From contig JBBSGD010000002.1 in the NCBI GenBank assembly GCA_038254435.1, positions 27,997-91,996 on the forward strand: a stretch of DNA of 64,000 nt, written 5' to 3'. Positions 24,718-33,508 of the stretch are shown here, one piece after another. Below the pieces are notes generated by a model. That model searched no databases and was not told the DNA's origin. It saw only the letters and a program-made list of their open reading frames with translations. Origin of the DNA: JBBSGD01 sp038254435 (GTDB taxonomy: Bacteria; Actinomycetota; CADDZG01; WHSQ01). How positions within the stretch are numbered: the first letter of the stretch is position 1; the number at the start of each line of letters is the position of its first letter. A program made the translations under genes and the position numbers.

Positions 24718-26013
24718 ATGACCCGAGTTGCTTTCACCACTTTGGGGTGCCGCCTCAATCAAGCGGAGTCCGAGGCCATGACCGAAGACCTCGCCGCGCG
24801 CGGCGTGAGTCTTGCCGCGCCGGCCCAGGAGCCCGACATCGTAATAATCAACACCTGCACGGTGACGCGCGAGGCCACCAAGGGCTCCCGTTCCGCGATC
24901 CGCAGAGCGGCACGGAGCCACCCCAACGCAAAGGTGGTGGTCATCGGCTGCTATGCGGTGTCCGACCCAAACGAGGTAGCCGCCATCGAGGGAGTCGACG
25001 TCGTTCTCACCAACGAGGACAAGGAGCACATCGCCGAGGTCTTGGGCGCAAGCGCTCCGACTGCACCCCTCTTGCAGATAGGAAGGCGCCCTGTGGAGCC
25101 CCCGGAGCTCGGTCTCGCGGGACGAGTCAGGGTGCGCGCCAACCTCAAGGTGCAGACCGGCTGCGACGAGTGGTGCACGTTTTGCATCATCCCGACCACA
25201 CGCGGCGCGCTGCGCTCTTTCAACCGGGACGAGCTCGTTGCCGGCGCCCGCGCAAAGGTTCGGGCCGGGGCGCGCGAGATCGTTCTAACCGGAGTGCACC
25301 TCGGAAAGTATGGCTATGACAGGGGCGGTGACGAGCACGATCTCATTGCGCTCCTGCAAGAACTAGTGAGCATCGAAGGCCTGTGGAGGTTGCGGCTGTC
25401 CTCGATCCTGTGCCGTCACCTCACCGATGACGTACTGAGCTTCATCGCGTCGGAGCAGCGCATCTGCCGTTATCTGCACGTGCCTTTGCAAGCTGGGGAC
25501 GACGAGGTTCTAAGCGATATGCACCGTCCCTACGACGCCGCCGAGCTCGTCGAGCGCGTCGAGAAGGCAATGAGCTTGATTGACGGCCTCGCGCTTGCAA
25601 CCGACATCATCGTTGGTTTTCCGGGTGAGACCGAAGAGGCGTTTGTCGCCACGATGGAGGTAGTCGAGCGGGTGCGTTTCTCCAAGCTGCACGTCTTTCG
25701 CTACTCGGCCCGGCCGGGCACTCCGGCTGCGGGCAGGCCCGACGCGCTCGAGCCGGATGTGAAACGCTACCGCTCCAAGCGTCTCATCGAGCTCGGCAAC
25801 CGCATTCGGAGCGACTTCCTCGCCGCGCACCTTCACAGTCCGCTCGAGGTGCTGGTTGAAGACGAACGGATGGTCGATGGCGTCCCCGTGTCCTCGGGTC
25901 AAACCGGAGACTACGTGCGCGTGTGGTTCGAAGGCGGAGGCTATGTGGGCAAGATGGTGATTGTCGAAGGTCTTAGCGTGAGGGCAGATGGACTGAGGGG
26001 GAGATTGACGTGA
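24718..26013 (+). CDS. mtaB: tRNA t6A37 methylthiotransferase MtaB
   Basis: Radical-SAM enzyme of 431 residues that adds a methylthio group to t6A37 of tRNAs. The N-terminal UPF0004 domain carries the three cluster cysteines (T-L-G-C-R-L-N, N-T-C-T-V-T, I-G-C-Y-A-V). The radical-SAM motif C-D-E-W-C-T-F-C appears near residue 152, and a C-terminal TRAM domain ends the protein. The L-G-C-R-L-N form distinguishes MtaB from MiaB. I chose the ATG at 24718 because the longer frame upstream is a shadow of rsmE. Confidence 0.92.
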   Translation: MTRVAFTTLGCRLNQAESEAMTEDLAARGVSLAAPAQEPDIVIINTCTVTREATKGSRSAIRRAARSHPNAKVVVIGCYAVSDPNEVAAIEGVDVVLTNEDKEHIAEVLGASAPTAPLLQIGRRPVEPPELGLAGRVRVRANLKVQTGCDEWCTFCIIPTTRGALRSFNRDELVAGARAKVRAGAREIVLTGVHLGKYGYDRGGDEHDLIALLQELVSIEGLWRLRLSSILCRHLTDDVLSFIASEQRICRYLHVPLQAGDDEVLSDMHRPYDAAELVERVEKAMSLIDGLALATDIIVGFPGETEEAFVATMEVVERVRFSKLHVFRYSARPGTPAAGRPDALEPDVKRYRSKRLIELGNRIRSDFLAAHLHSPLEVLVEDERMVDGVPVSSGQTGDYVRVWFEGGGYVGKMVIVEGLSVRADGLRGRLT

Positions 26014-26357
26014 GCCAGGCGAATTGCCTTTTCTGCAAGATCGCGGCACGGGAGATCGAAGGCGACATTGTCTTCGAGTCCGCCACCGTGGTCGCGTTCC
26101 GGGACATAAACCCTGCAGGTCCGACGCACATTCTCGTGATCCCGCGCCGCCACGTCGAGTCGGCCGCCGAGCTCACGAGGGGCGACGGGGACGAGCTCGG
26201 CGAGCTGTTCGAGGTAGTCAACGACCTCGCCGGCAAGGACGGCTTGACGGGTGGGTACCGGATCGTTACCAATGTCGGCGACGACGCAGGACAAAGCGTG
26301 TGGCACCTTCACTTCCATCTCATCGGCGGGCGGTCGATGGCGTGGCCGCCCGGTTGA
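26010..26357 (+). CDS. HIT-family nucleotide-binding protein
   Basis: 115-residue histidine-triad protein that hydrolyses nucleoside phosphoramidates or dinucleotides. It opens C-L-F-C-K-I-A-A-R-E-I-E (the two Cys are common in HINT-type proteins), contains H-I-L-V-I-P-R-R-H near residue 43, and ends with the triad H-L-H-F-H-L-I-G-G near 98. It starts at GTG overlapping the mtaB stop. Confidence 0.93.
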   Translation: MSQANCLFCKIAAREIEGDIVFESATVVAFRDINPAGPTHILVIPRRHVESAAELTRGDGDELGELFEVVNDLAGKDGLTGGYRIVTNVGDDAGQSVWHLHFHLIGGRSMAWPPG

Positions 26358-26409
26358 GGGCAGACCACTGCGGAACGGGCGCATCGCCCTGTAGACTGGG
26401 GCGGTATAC

Positions 26410-27387
26410 ATGCTGACTCACACCCAGGTAAAGATCCTTGTCCCCGGACACACCGAGATGGTGCGCCTCGTGGGCGCGAGGGACGAGCTCCTCAAGCTGA
26501 TCGAGGCCGCTTTCTCGACCCGGATACTGGTGCGCGGCAACGAGATCGCTCTCTACGGCGAGCCTGCCGAGACCGAGCGGGTCGCCAAGCTGTTCGAGGA
26601 GCTGCTGAGCATTCTCGATCAGGACCAGGTCTTGACAACCGACTCCGTCGGCCGCTCGATCGAGATCATCAAGGAGCAGAACGCGGTGCGCCCGTCCGAC
26701 GTGCTCGGCGACTCGGTAGTGGCCACCTACACAGGTAAACGCATCCGGCCCAAGACCATCGGCCAGAAACGCTACGTCGACGCGATTCGCGACAACACCA
26801 TCGTGTTCGGGATCGGGCCCGCCGGTTCAGGCAAGACCTATCTGGCCGTCGCCCTTGCCGTGAGCGCGCTCAAAGCGGGGGAGGTGTCGCGCATAGTGCT
26901 GACTCGTCCGGCCGTGGAGGCGGGGGAACGGCTCGGCTTTTTGCCGGGTGACCTCGCGGCGAAGATCGATCCCTACCTCAAGCCTCTCTACGACGCTCTG
27001 TACGAGATGCTCGAGCCCGACACCTTTCACCGCTACACCGAGCAGGGTCGCATCGAGATCGCGCCGTTGGCGTTCATGCGGGGCCGGACGCTCAACGACG
27101 CGTTCATCATCCTCGACGAGGCGCAGAACACCACTCCCGAGCAGATGAAGATGTTTTTGACGCGACTCGGATTCGGGTCGAAGGCCGTAGTTACCGGGGA
27201 CGTCACCCAGGTGGACCTGCCCTCGGGCGCGCGCTCCGGACTCGTGGTCATAGAACAGATCCTCACCAACATCGAGGGTGTGACCTTCTTTCACCTCGAT
27301 GCACGCGACGTGGTGCGCCACAAGATCGTGCAGAACATCGTGGAGGCCTACCGCCTCTACTCGGAGAGCGCGCAATCCAGCCGGTGA
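26410..27387 (+). CDS. phoH: PhoH-family ATPase
   Basis: 325-residue PhoH-like P-loop ATPase, linked by family context to RNA metabolism. Walker A G-P-A-G-S-G-K-T-Y near residue 137; Walker B I-I-L-D-E-A-Q-N near 233; the C-terminal arginine region T-G-D-V-T-Q-V-D-L-P near 261. An N-terminal KH-like segment precedes the ATPase. The next gene is ybeY, then a CNNM protein and era, the conserved phoH-ybeY-cnnm-era cluster. Confidence 0.94.
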   Translation: MLTHTQVKILVPGHTEMVRLVGARDELLKLIEAAFSTRILVRGNEIALYGEPAETERVAKLFEELLSILDQDQVLTTDSVGRSIEIIKEQNAVRPSDVLGDSVVATYTGKRIRPKTIGQKRYVDAIRDNTIVFGIGPAGSGKTYLAVALAVSALKAGEVSRIVLTRPAVEAGERLGFLPGDLAAKIDPYLKPLYDALYEMLEPDTFHRYTEQGRIEIAPLAFMRGRTLNDAFIILDEAQNTTPEQMKMFLTRLGFGSKAVVTGDVTQVDLPSGARSGLVVIEQILTNIEGVTFFHLDARDVVRHKIVQNIVEAYRLYSESAQSSR

Positions 27388-27388
27388 C

Positions 27389-27826
27389 GTGGACGTTTTC
27401 TTAGCCGACGAGCAAGAGCTGCCCGTGGACGATGTCAGGCTGACCGCTCTTGCTCGACACGCACTCGCTGCGGAGGACATGGAAGACGGAGCCGAGCTGT
27501 CGCTGCTTCTCGTCGGCGAGGAACACATGCGCCGCTTGAACGCCCGCTTCGCCGGCAACGACTACTCTACGGACGTCCTCGCCTTCCCGATGATGGAGGA
27601 CGAGGAGGAAGGCACTCTCTTGCTCGGCGACATAGTCATCTGCCCCTCGGTTGCGGAGCGCAACGCCCACAAACTCGGTCATCCCGCCGCCCACGAGATG
27701 GATACGCTCGTCGTTCACGGCCTGCTGCATTTGATCGGTTACGACCACCAGGGCTCCGAGGACAAGAAGCGCATGGACAAGCGACTTACCGAGGTTCTCG
27801 GCTCATTCAACCCAACGGCTATCTGA
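27389..27826 (+). CDS. ybeY: Endoribonuclease YbeY
   Basis: 145-residue metal-dependent RNase that matures the 16S rRNA 3' end and takes part in ribosome quality control. The zinc site H-G-L-L-H-L-I-G-Y-D-H is at about residue 111, and N-x3-F-A-G-N-D-Y-S-T-D-V-L-A-F-P near 50 is the second hallmark. I use GTG 27389 as start, one base after the phoH stop; upstream codons are a phoH shadow. Confidence 0.94.
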   Translation: MDVFLADEQELPVDDVRLTALARHALAAEDMEDGAELSLLLVGEEHMRRLNARFAGNDYSTDVLAFPMMEDEEEGTLLLGDIVICPSVAERNAHKLGHPAAHEMDTLVVHGLLHLIGYDHQGSEDKKRMDKRLTEVLGSFNPTAI

Positions 27827-27827
27827 G

Positions 27828-29102
27828 GTGAGCGGCGTTTTCTTGGTAGTCGCAGTGGTCGCAGCCATCGTGTGCGCGTCGTTTCTTGTCATGGCTGAGT
27901 GCGCCCTTACCCGCATGGGGCGCGCGAAGGCGCACCATCTGGCACAGGAGAGGAAGCCGGGGGCGGAGCTGCTGGTGCGCATCGTCGACGACCCGGCGCC
28001 GTTCATGAACGTGCTCGTTATGGCCGAGGTAATCATGTACGTGATTGCGGTGGTTACCGCGACGAGCGTGGTGGTCCGTTACCTTGCCCACGGGGCTGAG
28101 ATCGTGGTGATAGTCGTGATGTCGGTGGCGCTCTTCGTCGTGGTCGAGGTCGTGCCGCGCAGCTTTGCCGTCCAGCGCACCGAGCGTGCAGCCCTGGTGG
28201 CGGCGCGTGTTGTCTATCCCCTCGGGCGGGCACTTGCGCCGCTCGGGCGAGTCCTGCTGCTCGTTGCCAACGGTCTCATGGCGATCCTTCCGGGTCGCGT
28301 GCTGACTAAAGGTCCATTTGCAACCGAAGAGGAGATACGCCGGGACGTGGACGAGGACGAGGAAGAGGTGATCGAAGAGGAAGAGCAAGAGCTAATCCAT
28401 TCCATCTTCGAGTTCGGGGGCACAGTCGTCAGGGAGGTCATGGTCCCGCGCCCCGACATGGTGACGATCGAAGCGAGCGCCGACCTCGATACCGCGCTGG
28501 CGACCATCACCCGGGCCGGCTATTCACGCATTCCGATTTTCGAGGGGGATACCGACAACATCATCGGTGTTTTATACGCCAAGGATCTTCTCAAGCGCAG
28601 TCAGGAGGAGGTCCCGAGCGGCAAGAAGGTGCGCTCGCTGGGCCGCGCGCCGCTGTTCGTCCCGGAACAGAAGAAGGTAGCCGAGCTGCTGCGCGAGATG
28701 CAACAACAGCGCGTGCACATGGCGATCGTCGTCGACGAGTACGGGGGCACCGCGGGTCTCGCAACTATCGAGGACCTGATCGAGGAGATCGTGGGTGAGA
28801 TCGTTGACGAGTACGACCAGGAAGAGCCTCTCGTCGAGCCTCTCGACGACGACACCATGCGAGTCGACGCCAAGATGCCCATCGACGAGGTGAACGAGCT
28901 GCTGCATGCGAACCTGCCGCACGAGGAATGGGACACGGTCGGAGGGCTCGTGATCGGTCTCACCGGACGAGTGCCGCTCGTGGGCGAGACCGTGCGGTTC
29001 GACTCGCTCGAGTTCCTCACCGAGCGAGTTAGCGGACGCCGCATTCAGAAGGTTGTCATCAAGCGCGTGCAGCCACAACCCGAAGAGGCAGTCCTCGAGT
29101 GA
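27828..29102 (+). CDS. CNNM/CorC (HlyC) family transporter, copy 1
   Basis: 424-residue integral membrane protein: DUF21/CNNM domain with several helices (residues 1-160), an acidic linker (D-E-D-E-E-E-V-I-E-E-E-E near 180), a CBS-domain pair (about 200-320) and a CorC/HlyC C-terminal domain. The family is associated with Mg2+/Co2+ efflux or sensing; older 'hemolysin' names are misleading. It begins at GTG one base after ybeY and overlaps era by four bases, so it belongs to the phoH-ybeY-cnnm-era operon. Confidence 0.9.
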   Translation: MSGVFLVVAVVAAIVCASFLVMAECALTRMGRAKAHHLAQERKPGAELLVRIVDDPAPFMNVLVMAEVIMYVIAVVTATSVVVRYLAHGAEIVVIVVMSVALFVVVEVVPRSFAVQRTERAALVAARVVYPLGRALAPLGRVLLLVANGLMAILPGRVLTKGPFATEEEIRRDVDEDEEEVIEEEEQELIHSIFEFGGTVVREVMVPRPDMVTIEASADLDTALATITRAGYSRIPIFEGDTDNIIGVLYAKDLLKRSQEEVPSGKKVRSLGRAPLFVPEQKKVAELLREMQQQRVHMAIVVDEYGGTAGLATIEDLIEEIVGEIVDEYDQEEPLVEPLDDDTMRVDAKMPIDEVNELLHANLPHEEWDTVGGLVIGLTGRVPLVGETVRFDSLEFLTERVSGRRIQKVVIKRVQPQPEEAVLE

Positions 29103-30004
29103 GTGAGGAGGCAGTCAAGAGCCGTCACTCGGGCTTCGTTGCCGTCGTAGGACGGCCCAACGTGGGCAAGTCGACCCTCGTGAACGCCCTCGTCGGCGAC
29201 AAGGTGTCGATCACCTCGGACAAACCGCAGACCACGCGTAGCGCCGTGCGCGGCATCATCGACGGCCCAGAGTGTCAGGCCGTGCTGATCGATACGCCCG
29301 GCTACCACAAACCCAGCACACTGCTGGGACGAAGGCTCAACGAGGTTGTGCGCGCGGCGTGGGGGGACGTCGATCTGGCCCTGTTCGTCGTCGATTGTCG
29401 TGCGGGAGTTGGCCGGGGCGACGAACGGGTCGCGAAAGACCTCGCACAGGCCGGCTGCCCCGTGTTTTGCGTGATCAACAAGGTGGACGCGCTGTCGCCG
29501 GCGGCTATTGCTCGCGCCTTGGGACGGGCCTCGTCCCTGCGCGACTACGAGGAGTTCGTGCCCCTGTCGGCCCTCACCGGGGACGGTGTGGACCTGCTGC
29601 GTGCGCTCGTGCTCGGCGCCCTGCCGCGCGGCCCCTTGTACTATCCACCCGGCACCCGCACCGACCAGCCCCCCAGGGCTTTCGTTGCAGAGCTGGTGCG
29701 CGAGAAGCTGCTCGGGCGCACGCGCGAGGAGGTCCCGCACTCCATTGCCGCCGTCACCGACGAATACGAAGAGCGGGGTAACGGCCTCCTGTCGGTACGT
29801 GTTCTCGTCTACGTCGAACGTGACTCGCAGAAGGGCATTGTCATCGGCAAGGGCGGGGCCACCCTCAAGGCGGTCGGGACGGAGGCACGTCAGGAGATCG
29901 AGACGTTGTTCGGCAGGAAGGTCTTCTTGGAGCTAAGCGTGAAGGTCGAAAAGGACTGGCAGCGGCGCGCCTACGCACTCGAGCGCTTGGGGTTTGGGTC
30001 GTGA
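29099..30004 (+). CDS. era: GTPase Era
   Basis: 301-residue GTPase that binds 16S rRNA during 30S assembly. G1 is G-R-P-N-V-G-K-S-T-L near residue 17, G3 D-T-P-G-Y-H near 65, G4 N-K-V-D near 128. The KH domain contains K-G-I-V-I-G-K-G-G-A-T-L-K near 245 and a final D-W-Q-x-R. GTG start overlapping the upstream CNNM stop. Confidence 0.96.
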   Translation: MSEEAVKSRHSGFVAVVGRPNVGKSTLVNALVGDKVSITSDKPQTTRSAVRGIIDGPECQAVLIDTPGYHKPSTLLGRRLNEVVRAAWGDVDLALFVVDCRAGVGRGDERVAKDLAQAGCPVFCVINKVDALSPAAIARALGRASSLRDYEEFVPLSALTGDGVDLLRALVLGALPRGPLYYPPGTRTDQPPRAFVAELVREKLLGRTREEVPHSIAAVTDEYEERGNGLLSVRVLVYVERDSQKGIVIGKGGATLKAVGTEARQEIETLFGRKVFLELSVKVEKDWQRRAYALERLGFGS

Positions 30005-30987
30005 GCGCGCCGGCGCGCAGGATCGCCTTGGAAGCAGTCAACCTCAGGAAGGTCTACCGGACGCCACAGGTCGTGGCCAACGACCGGATCGACTTCTCGG
30101 TGGCGCTCGGCGAGACGCTCGGGGTGCTCGGTCACAACGGCGCCGGCAAGTCCACGCTCGTGCGGCAGCTCGTCGGGCTCGCGACTCCGACCGGCGGTGA
30201 GGTCCGCCTCTTCGGTGAGGTTGTGCGGTCCGGACGCGTCGCCGACCCCCGCATCGGCAGGGCGGTTGCGTACCTGCCCCAGGAGGCATTGGCGCTCGGC
30301 GATCTCAGGGTGGGCGAGGCAATCCGCTGGACGGGCATGCTGCGCGGCCTCGGCAAGGCGTCGGTAGCCGCCGAATGTGACGAGATCGTCGATGCCCTCG
30401 AGCTGGGCGCCCTGCACGAGCGTCCCCTCCGCAAGCTATCGGTCGGCCAGCGCCGTCTGGTCCAGCTCGGCATGACTCTCGTCGGGCGCTGGCCGATCAT
30501 CATCCTCGACGAGCCGACCGCAGACATCGATCCGTCGCTGAGGCGCCGCATCTGGGAGCTGATCAGGATGCGAGCGGCGGCGGGAGCGGCGGTGCTCCTC
30601 GTGACGCACGACGTGGCCGAGGCCGAGCAGATTCTGGGCAAGGTGGCGATCATGAACCGGGGCCGGATCATGGCAACTGGATCTCCCGACGAGCTCAAGG
30701 CGGATCTGGTCAACCGGACCCGGCTCGAGCTCGTGGTGAGCGAGGATGCTCCCGTGACCGCCGCGGGGCTGGCGGAGCACCTTCCTGGGGATCCGGTCGT
30801 GGCCGGGCGGCACGTGAGCGTGTGGGTTCCCTCAGACGACGCGGTCCGATCGCTCGAGAAGGTCATGGCCGCGGCCGGCGCCGACGCGCTCGAGGACGTG
30901 CGCCTCACCCGGCCGACGCTGGAAGACGTCTATCTCGAGCTGGCCGATCGCTCGCTGGCCGAGGACGCTGCGGCGGCGGTCAGGTGA
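30001..30987 (+). CDS. ABC transporter ATP-binding protein
   Basis: 328-residue ABC ATPase. Walker A G-H-N-G-A-G-K-S-T near residue 45, signature L-S-V-G-Q-R-R near 146 (a variant of LSGGQ), Walker B I-I-I-L-D-E-P-T near 165 and switch His V-T-H-D near 200. A C-terminal extension of about 100 residues is typical of drug/DrrA-like exporters. GTG start overlaps the era stop; the permease follows with a GTGA overlap, forming a two-gene exporter. The substrate is unknown. Confidence 0.9.
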   Translation: MSAPARRIALEAVNLRKVYRTPQVVANDRIDFSVALGETLGVLGHNGAGKSTLVRQLVGLATPTGGEVRLFGEVVRSGRVADPRIGRAVAYLPQEALALGDLRVGEAIRWTGMLRGLGKASVAAECDEIVDALELGALHERPLRKLSVGQRRLVQLGMTLVGRWPIIILDEPTADIDPSLRRRIWELIRMRAAAGAAVLLVTHDVAEAEQILGKVAIMNRGRIMATGSPDELKADLVNRTRLELVVSEDAPVTAAGLAEHLPGDPVVAGRHVSVWVPSDDAVRSLEKVMAAAGADALEDVRLTRPTLEDVYLELADRSLAEDAAAAVR

Positions 30988-31730
30988 ACGTCACCGGCAA
31001 GTGGGGCAGGTTCCTCGTTCTCCTCTACGTGCAAATGGCGAGGCTGCGAACCGCGTGGCGCCCCTATCTCATCGTCTCCTCGGCCATGCCGCTCGGCATC
31101 GCGGTCCTCATACGCGTGGTCATGAGCCCGGCTCAGGTGCGGGCCTACGGCGAGCAGATAGTGGCCGGGTCGGCGATCTTGGCGGTCGCCATGACGGCAA
31201 TCGTGATGCTGGCGCAGCGCATGTCCTCGCTCAAAGAGTCCGGCGCGCTGGGCTACTTTGCGACCCTTCCGGTGTCGCCGGCGGCGGTAGTGGGCTCCGT
31301 TCTTGTGTCCTTTGCGGTCTTCGCCCTGCCCGGCACCCTCATCGTCGTCGCCCTGGGGGCCGCCATGTTCCATCTTTCCTTCGCAGCCTTGTGGACGGTT
31401 GTTCCGGTGTGGCTCCTGAGCTCGTTCGCGCTTGCGGGGCTGGGAGTCGCCATCGGCTTCGGGGCGCGCGACGAGCAGCTTGCGGGCATGTACTCGAACC
31501 TCGCCATGATGGCAGTGCTGTTTCTTGGGATCCTGCCCGCCGCCAAGCTCCCGGGTTGGCTCGGTCCGGTGCGTGACATCCTGCCCTCGACCTATGCGGT
31601 CGCCGCCCTCAAACCGGGCCTCGAGGGCTCCTTGGCGGGCTCTCAGGTAGTCGACTTCGTCGTCCTCGCGTTGTTCGGCGCCGCCTTCTTCTGGGCCGCC
31701 CGCGGCCCCCTGTGGCCGCGACCCGAGTAG
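30984..31730 (+). CDS. ABC-2 type exporter permease
   Basis: 248-residue membrane protein with about six hydrophobic helices and the ABC-2 layout, including the S-L-K-E-S-G-A-L-G-Y-F-A-T-L-P-V-S segment near residue 77 that precedes the third helix in DrrB-like permeases. Start GTG 30984 overlaps the ATPase stop; the longer upstream frame is a shadow. It should pair with the preceding ATPase to export an unidentified compound. Confidence 0.87.
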   Translation: MNVTGKWGRFLVLLYVQMARLRTAWRPYLIVSSAMPLGIAVLIRVVMSPAQVRAYGEQIVAGSAILAVAMTAIVMLAQRMSSLKESGALGYFATLPVSPAAVVGSVLVSFAVFALPGTLIVVALGAAMFHLSFAALWTVVPVWLLSSFALAGLGVAIGFGARDEQLAGMYSNLAMMAVLFLGILPAAKLPGWLGPVRDILPSTYAVAALKPGLEGSLAGSQVVDFVVLALFGAAFFWAARGPLWPRPE

Positions 31731-31732
31731 TC

Positions 31733-31942
31733 ATGCCCCAGGCAACGGTCAAGAGCTACGACGCGCTTACGAGAAGCGGCGTGCTCGTGGCCGACGACGG
31801 CGTCACCGAGTATCCGATCGACGCCGTCGCCATGGACTCGGGCATGTTCCGCTTCCTGCGGCCCGGTCAGCGAGTGACCTTCGACCTGCTCGAGGACGGC
31901 GGCCGGGCGAGGCCCCGCAACCTGCGCATAGGCATCGCCTGA
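31733..31942 (+). CDS. Cold-shock-domain-like small protein
   Basis: 69 residues starting M-P-Q-A-T-V-K-S-Y-D. The pattern A-T-V-K-x-Y-D-x-L-T-R-S-G-V-L-V-A-D-D-G followed by L-R-P-G-Q-R-V-T-F-D-L resembles the cold-shock OB fold, but the aromatic RNP1 and RNP2 motifs (KGFGFI, VFVHF) are not kept. RNA binding is therefore uncertain. It follows the ABC permease by two bases and ends that operon. Confidence 0.65.
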   Translation: MPQATVKSYDALTRSGVLVADDGVTEYPIDAVAMDSGMFRFLRPGQRVTFDLLEDGGRARPRNLRIGIA

Positions 31943-31954
31943 CCCCACCCACCC

Positions 31955-32001
31955 AACTTTTCTCAAATCCGTGCGGGAATCGCCGTGATTTGAGAAAAGT
32001 T
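31955..32001. repeat. Perfect 15-bp AT-rich inverted repeat between operons
   Basis: AACTTTTCTCAAATC (31955-31969) and its exact reverse complement GATTTGAGAAAAGTT (31987-32001) flank a 17-base GC-rich loop. The arms are strikingly AT-rich against their surroundings. They could form a terminator-like stem for the era/ABC/CSD operon or a recO operator. The 12-base piece CTTTTCTCAAAT recurs at 46938-46949. Confidence 0.9.
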
Positions 32002-32050
32002 TGCGGGGTTACGGGCTCGGGGCGATGCGCCGCCGTACGCTTATCGCCCT

Positions 32051-32809
32051 ATGCCGGGGCTCTATCGCGACGAGGGCGTGGTCCTCAAGACCATCAAGCT
32101 GGGCGAAGCGGATCGCATCGTCACGCTCTTTACGCGCGCCAACGGCAAGGTGAGGGCAGTCGCCAAGGGAATTCGTAAGACCAAGAGCCGTTTCGGGGCG
32201 CGTCTCGAGCCCTACACGCAGGTGGCGCTGTTGATCTACTCGGGGCGCACGCTCGACACCATCACGCAGGCCGACATAGTGGAGCCGTTCACCGGCCTGC
32301 GCGCCGACTACACGCGGCTGACCGCTGCGGCGGCGCTCGCCGAGACGGTGGAGAAGATCACCCCGGACCGAGAGAGCGCGTACTCGACCTATGCGCTGCT
32401 GCTCGGAGGCCTGAGCGCTCTTGCGGATACAGGACGAGGAACGAACGGCACGGGTGGCACGCACGGGGGGCAGGGCACGGTGGTGCCCGCCTTTCTCGCC
32501 AAGATCCTGTCGCTGTCGGGCTACCACCCGCAGCTCTCGGCGTGCGCGTCCTGCTCGGGGCGCGGTGAGCTGCGTTTCTTCAGCCCCTGCCTCGGGGGCG
32601 CCATCTGCGACGTGTGCCGGGCCGAGGACCGCGGCGCCGTCCATCTGGGGGCTGCGCGCGTGAGGCTCATGGCCCACCTTCTGGCTGCGGACTTCGGACA
32701 GAGAGCGGAACCCGACGCGATCCTCGAGATCACGCAGGCCCTGAGGCGCTACGCCGAGTACCACCTCGAGCGTCCGTTGCGAAGCTTGCAGCTCTCGGCG
32801 ACCTCGTAG
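32051..32809 (+). CDS. recO: DNA repair protein RecO
   Basis: 252-residue recombination mediator working with RecF and RecR to load RecA. The N-terminal OB-fold begins Y-R-D-E-G-V-V-L-K-T-I-K-L-G-E-A-D-R near residue 5; a helical domain follows, with a four-Cys zinc site (C-A-S-C near 161, and C-L-G-G-A-I-C-D-V-C near 180). The length is typical. uppS starts 14 bases later in the same direction. Confidence 0.92.
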   Translation: MPGLYRDEGVVLKTIKLGEADRIVTLFTRANGKVRAVAKGIRKTKSRFGARLEPYTQVALLIYSGRTLDTITQADIVEPFTGLRADYTRLTAAAALAETVEKITPDRESAYSTYALLLGGLSALADTGRGTNGTGGTHGGQGTVVPAFLAKILSLSGYHPQLSACASCSGRGELRFFSPCLGGAICDVCRAEDRGAVHLGAARVRLMAHLLAADFGQRAEPDAILEITQALRRYAEYHLERPLRSLQLSATS

Positions 32810-32823
32810 CGGGCGGTCCGAGC

Positions 32824-33489
32824 GTGCCGGCGACCCCACCCGAGAACACCCCCGCCCACGTCGCCATCATCATGGACGGCAACGGACGCTGGGCGGAGCA
32901 GCGCGGGTTGACCCGTTCCCAGGGGCACGAGGCCGGCGAGAGGGCGCTGTACGACGTAGTGCTCGGCTCGATCGAGGCCGGGGTGCGGTACCTGTCGGTG
33001 TTTGCCTTTTCGACCGAGAACTGGGCCCGCCCGGACGCCGAGGTCGAGTTCCTCATGAACTACAACCGGATGCTGTTGCGCCAGCGACGGGACGACCTCG
33101 GCGCGCGCGGCGTGCGCATCAGACGCATCGGGCGGCGCACCTTCGTGCCCACCGACACGCTCGATGAGTTCGATACGAGCGAGCGGCTCACTGCGCACAA
33201 CAACCGCCTGAATCTGCTCGTGTGCTTCAACTATGGAGGCCGGGCCGAGATCGAGGACGCGGCCGCTGCGGGCCCCATAGAGCGCAACCTGTATGCGCCC
33301 GACGCTCCCGACGTCGACCTACTTATACGTACCTCGGGCGAGCGCCGGCTGAGCAACTTCCTTCTGTGGCAGTCTGCCTACGCGGAGCTCTATTTCACCG
33401 ACAGGCTGTGGCCGGACTTCTACAGGGCCCAGCTCTTCGAGGCAATCGCCGACTACGCGGCGCGCAAGCGACGTTTCGGCGGCCTCTGA
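32824..33489 (+). CDS. uppS: Isoprenyl transferase (undecaprenyl diphosphate synthase family)
   Basis: Cis-prenyltransferase of 221 residues that makes the long-chain lipid carrier for cell-wall polymers. Catalytic Asp in I-I-M-D-G-N-G-R-W-A near residue 16; F-A-F-S-T-E-N-W near 61; C-terminal R-T-S-G-E-R-R-L-S-N-F-L-L-W-Q near 168. The GTG at 32824 gives the usual short N-terminus; the upstream frame is a recO shadow. recO-uppS is a conserved neighbourhood. Confidence 0.94.
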   Translation: MPATPPENTPAHVAIIMDGNGRWAEQRGLTRSQGHEAGERALYDVVLGSIEAGVRYLSVFAFSTENWARPDAEVEFLMNYNRMLLRQRRDDLGARGVRIRRIGRRTFVPTDTLDEFDTSERLTAHNNRLNLLVCFNYGGRAEIEDAAAAGPIERNLYAPDAPDVDLLIRTSGERRLSNFLLWQSAYAELYFTDRLWPDFYRAQLFEAIADYAARKRRFGGL

Positions 33490-33508
33490 CCCGCTGGCCG
33501 AGCAAGGC

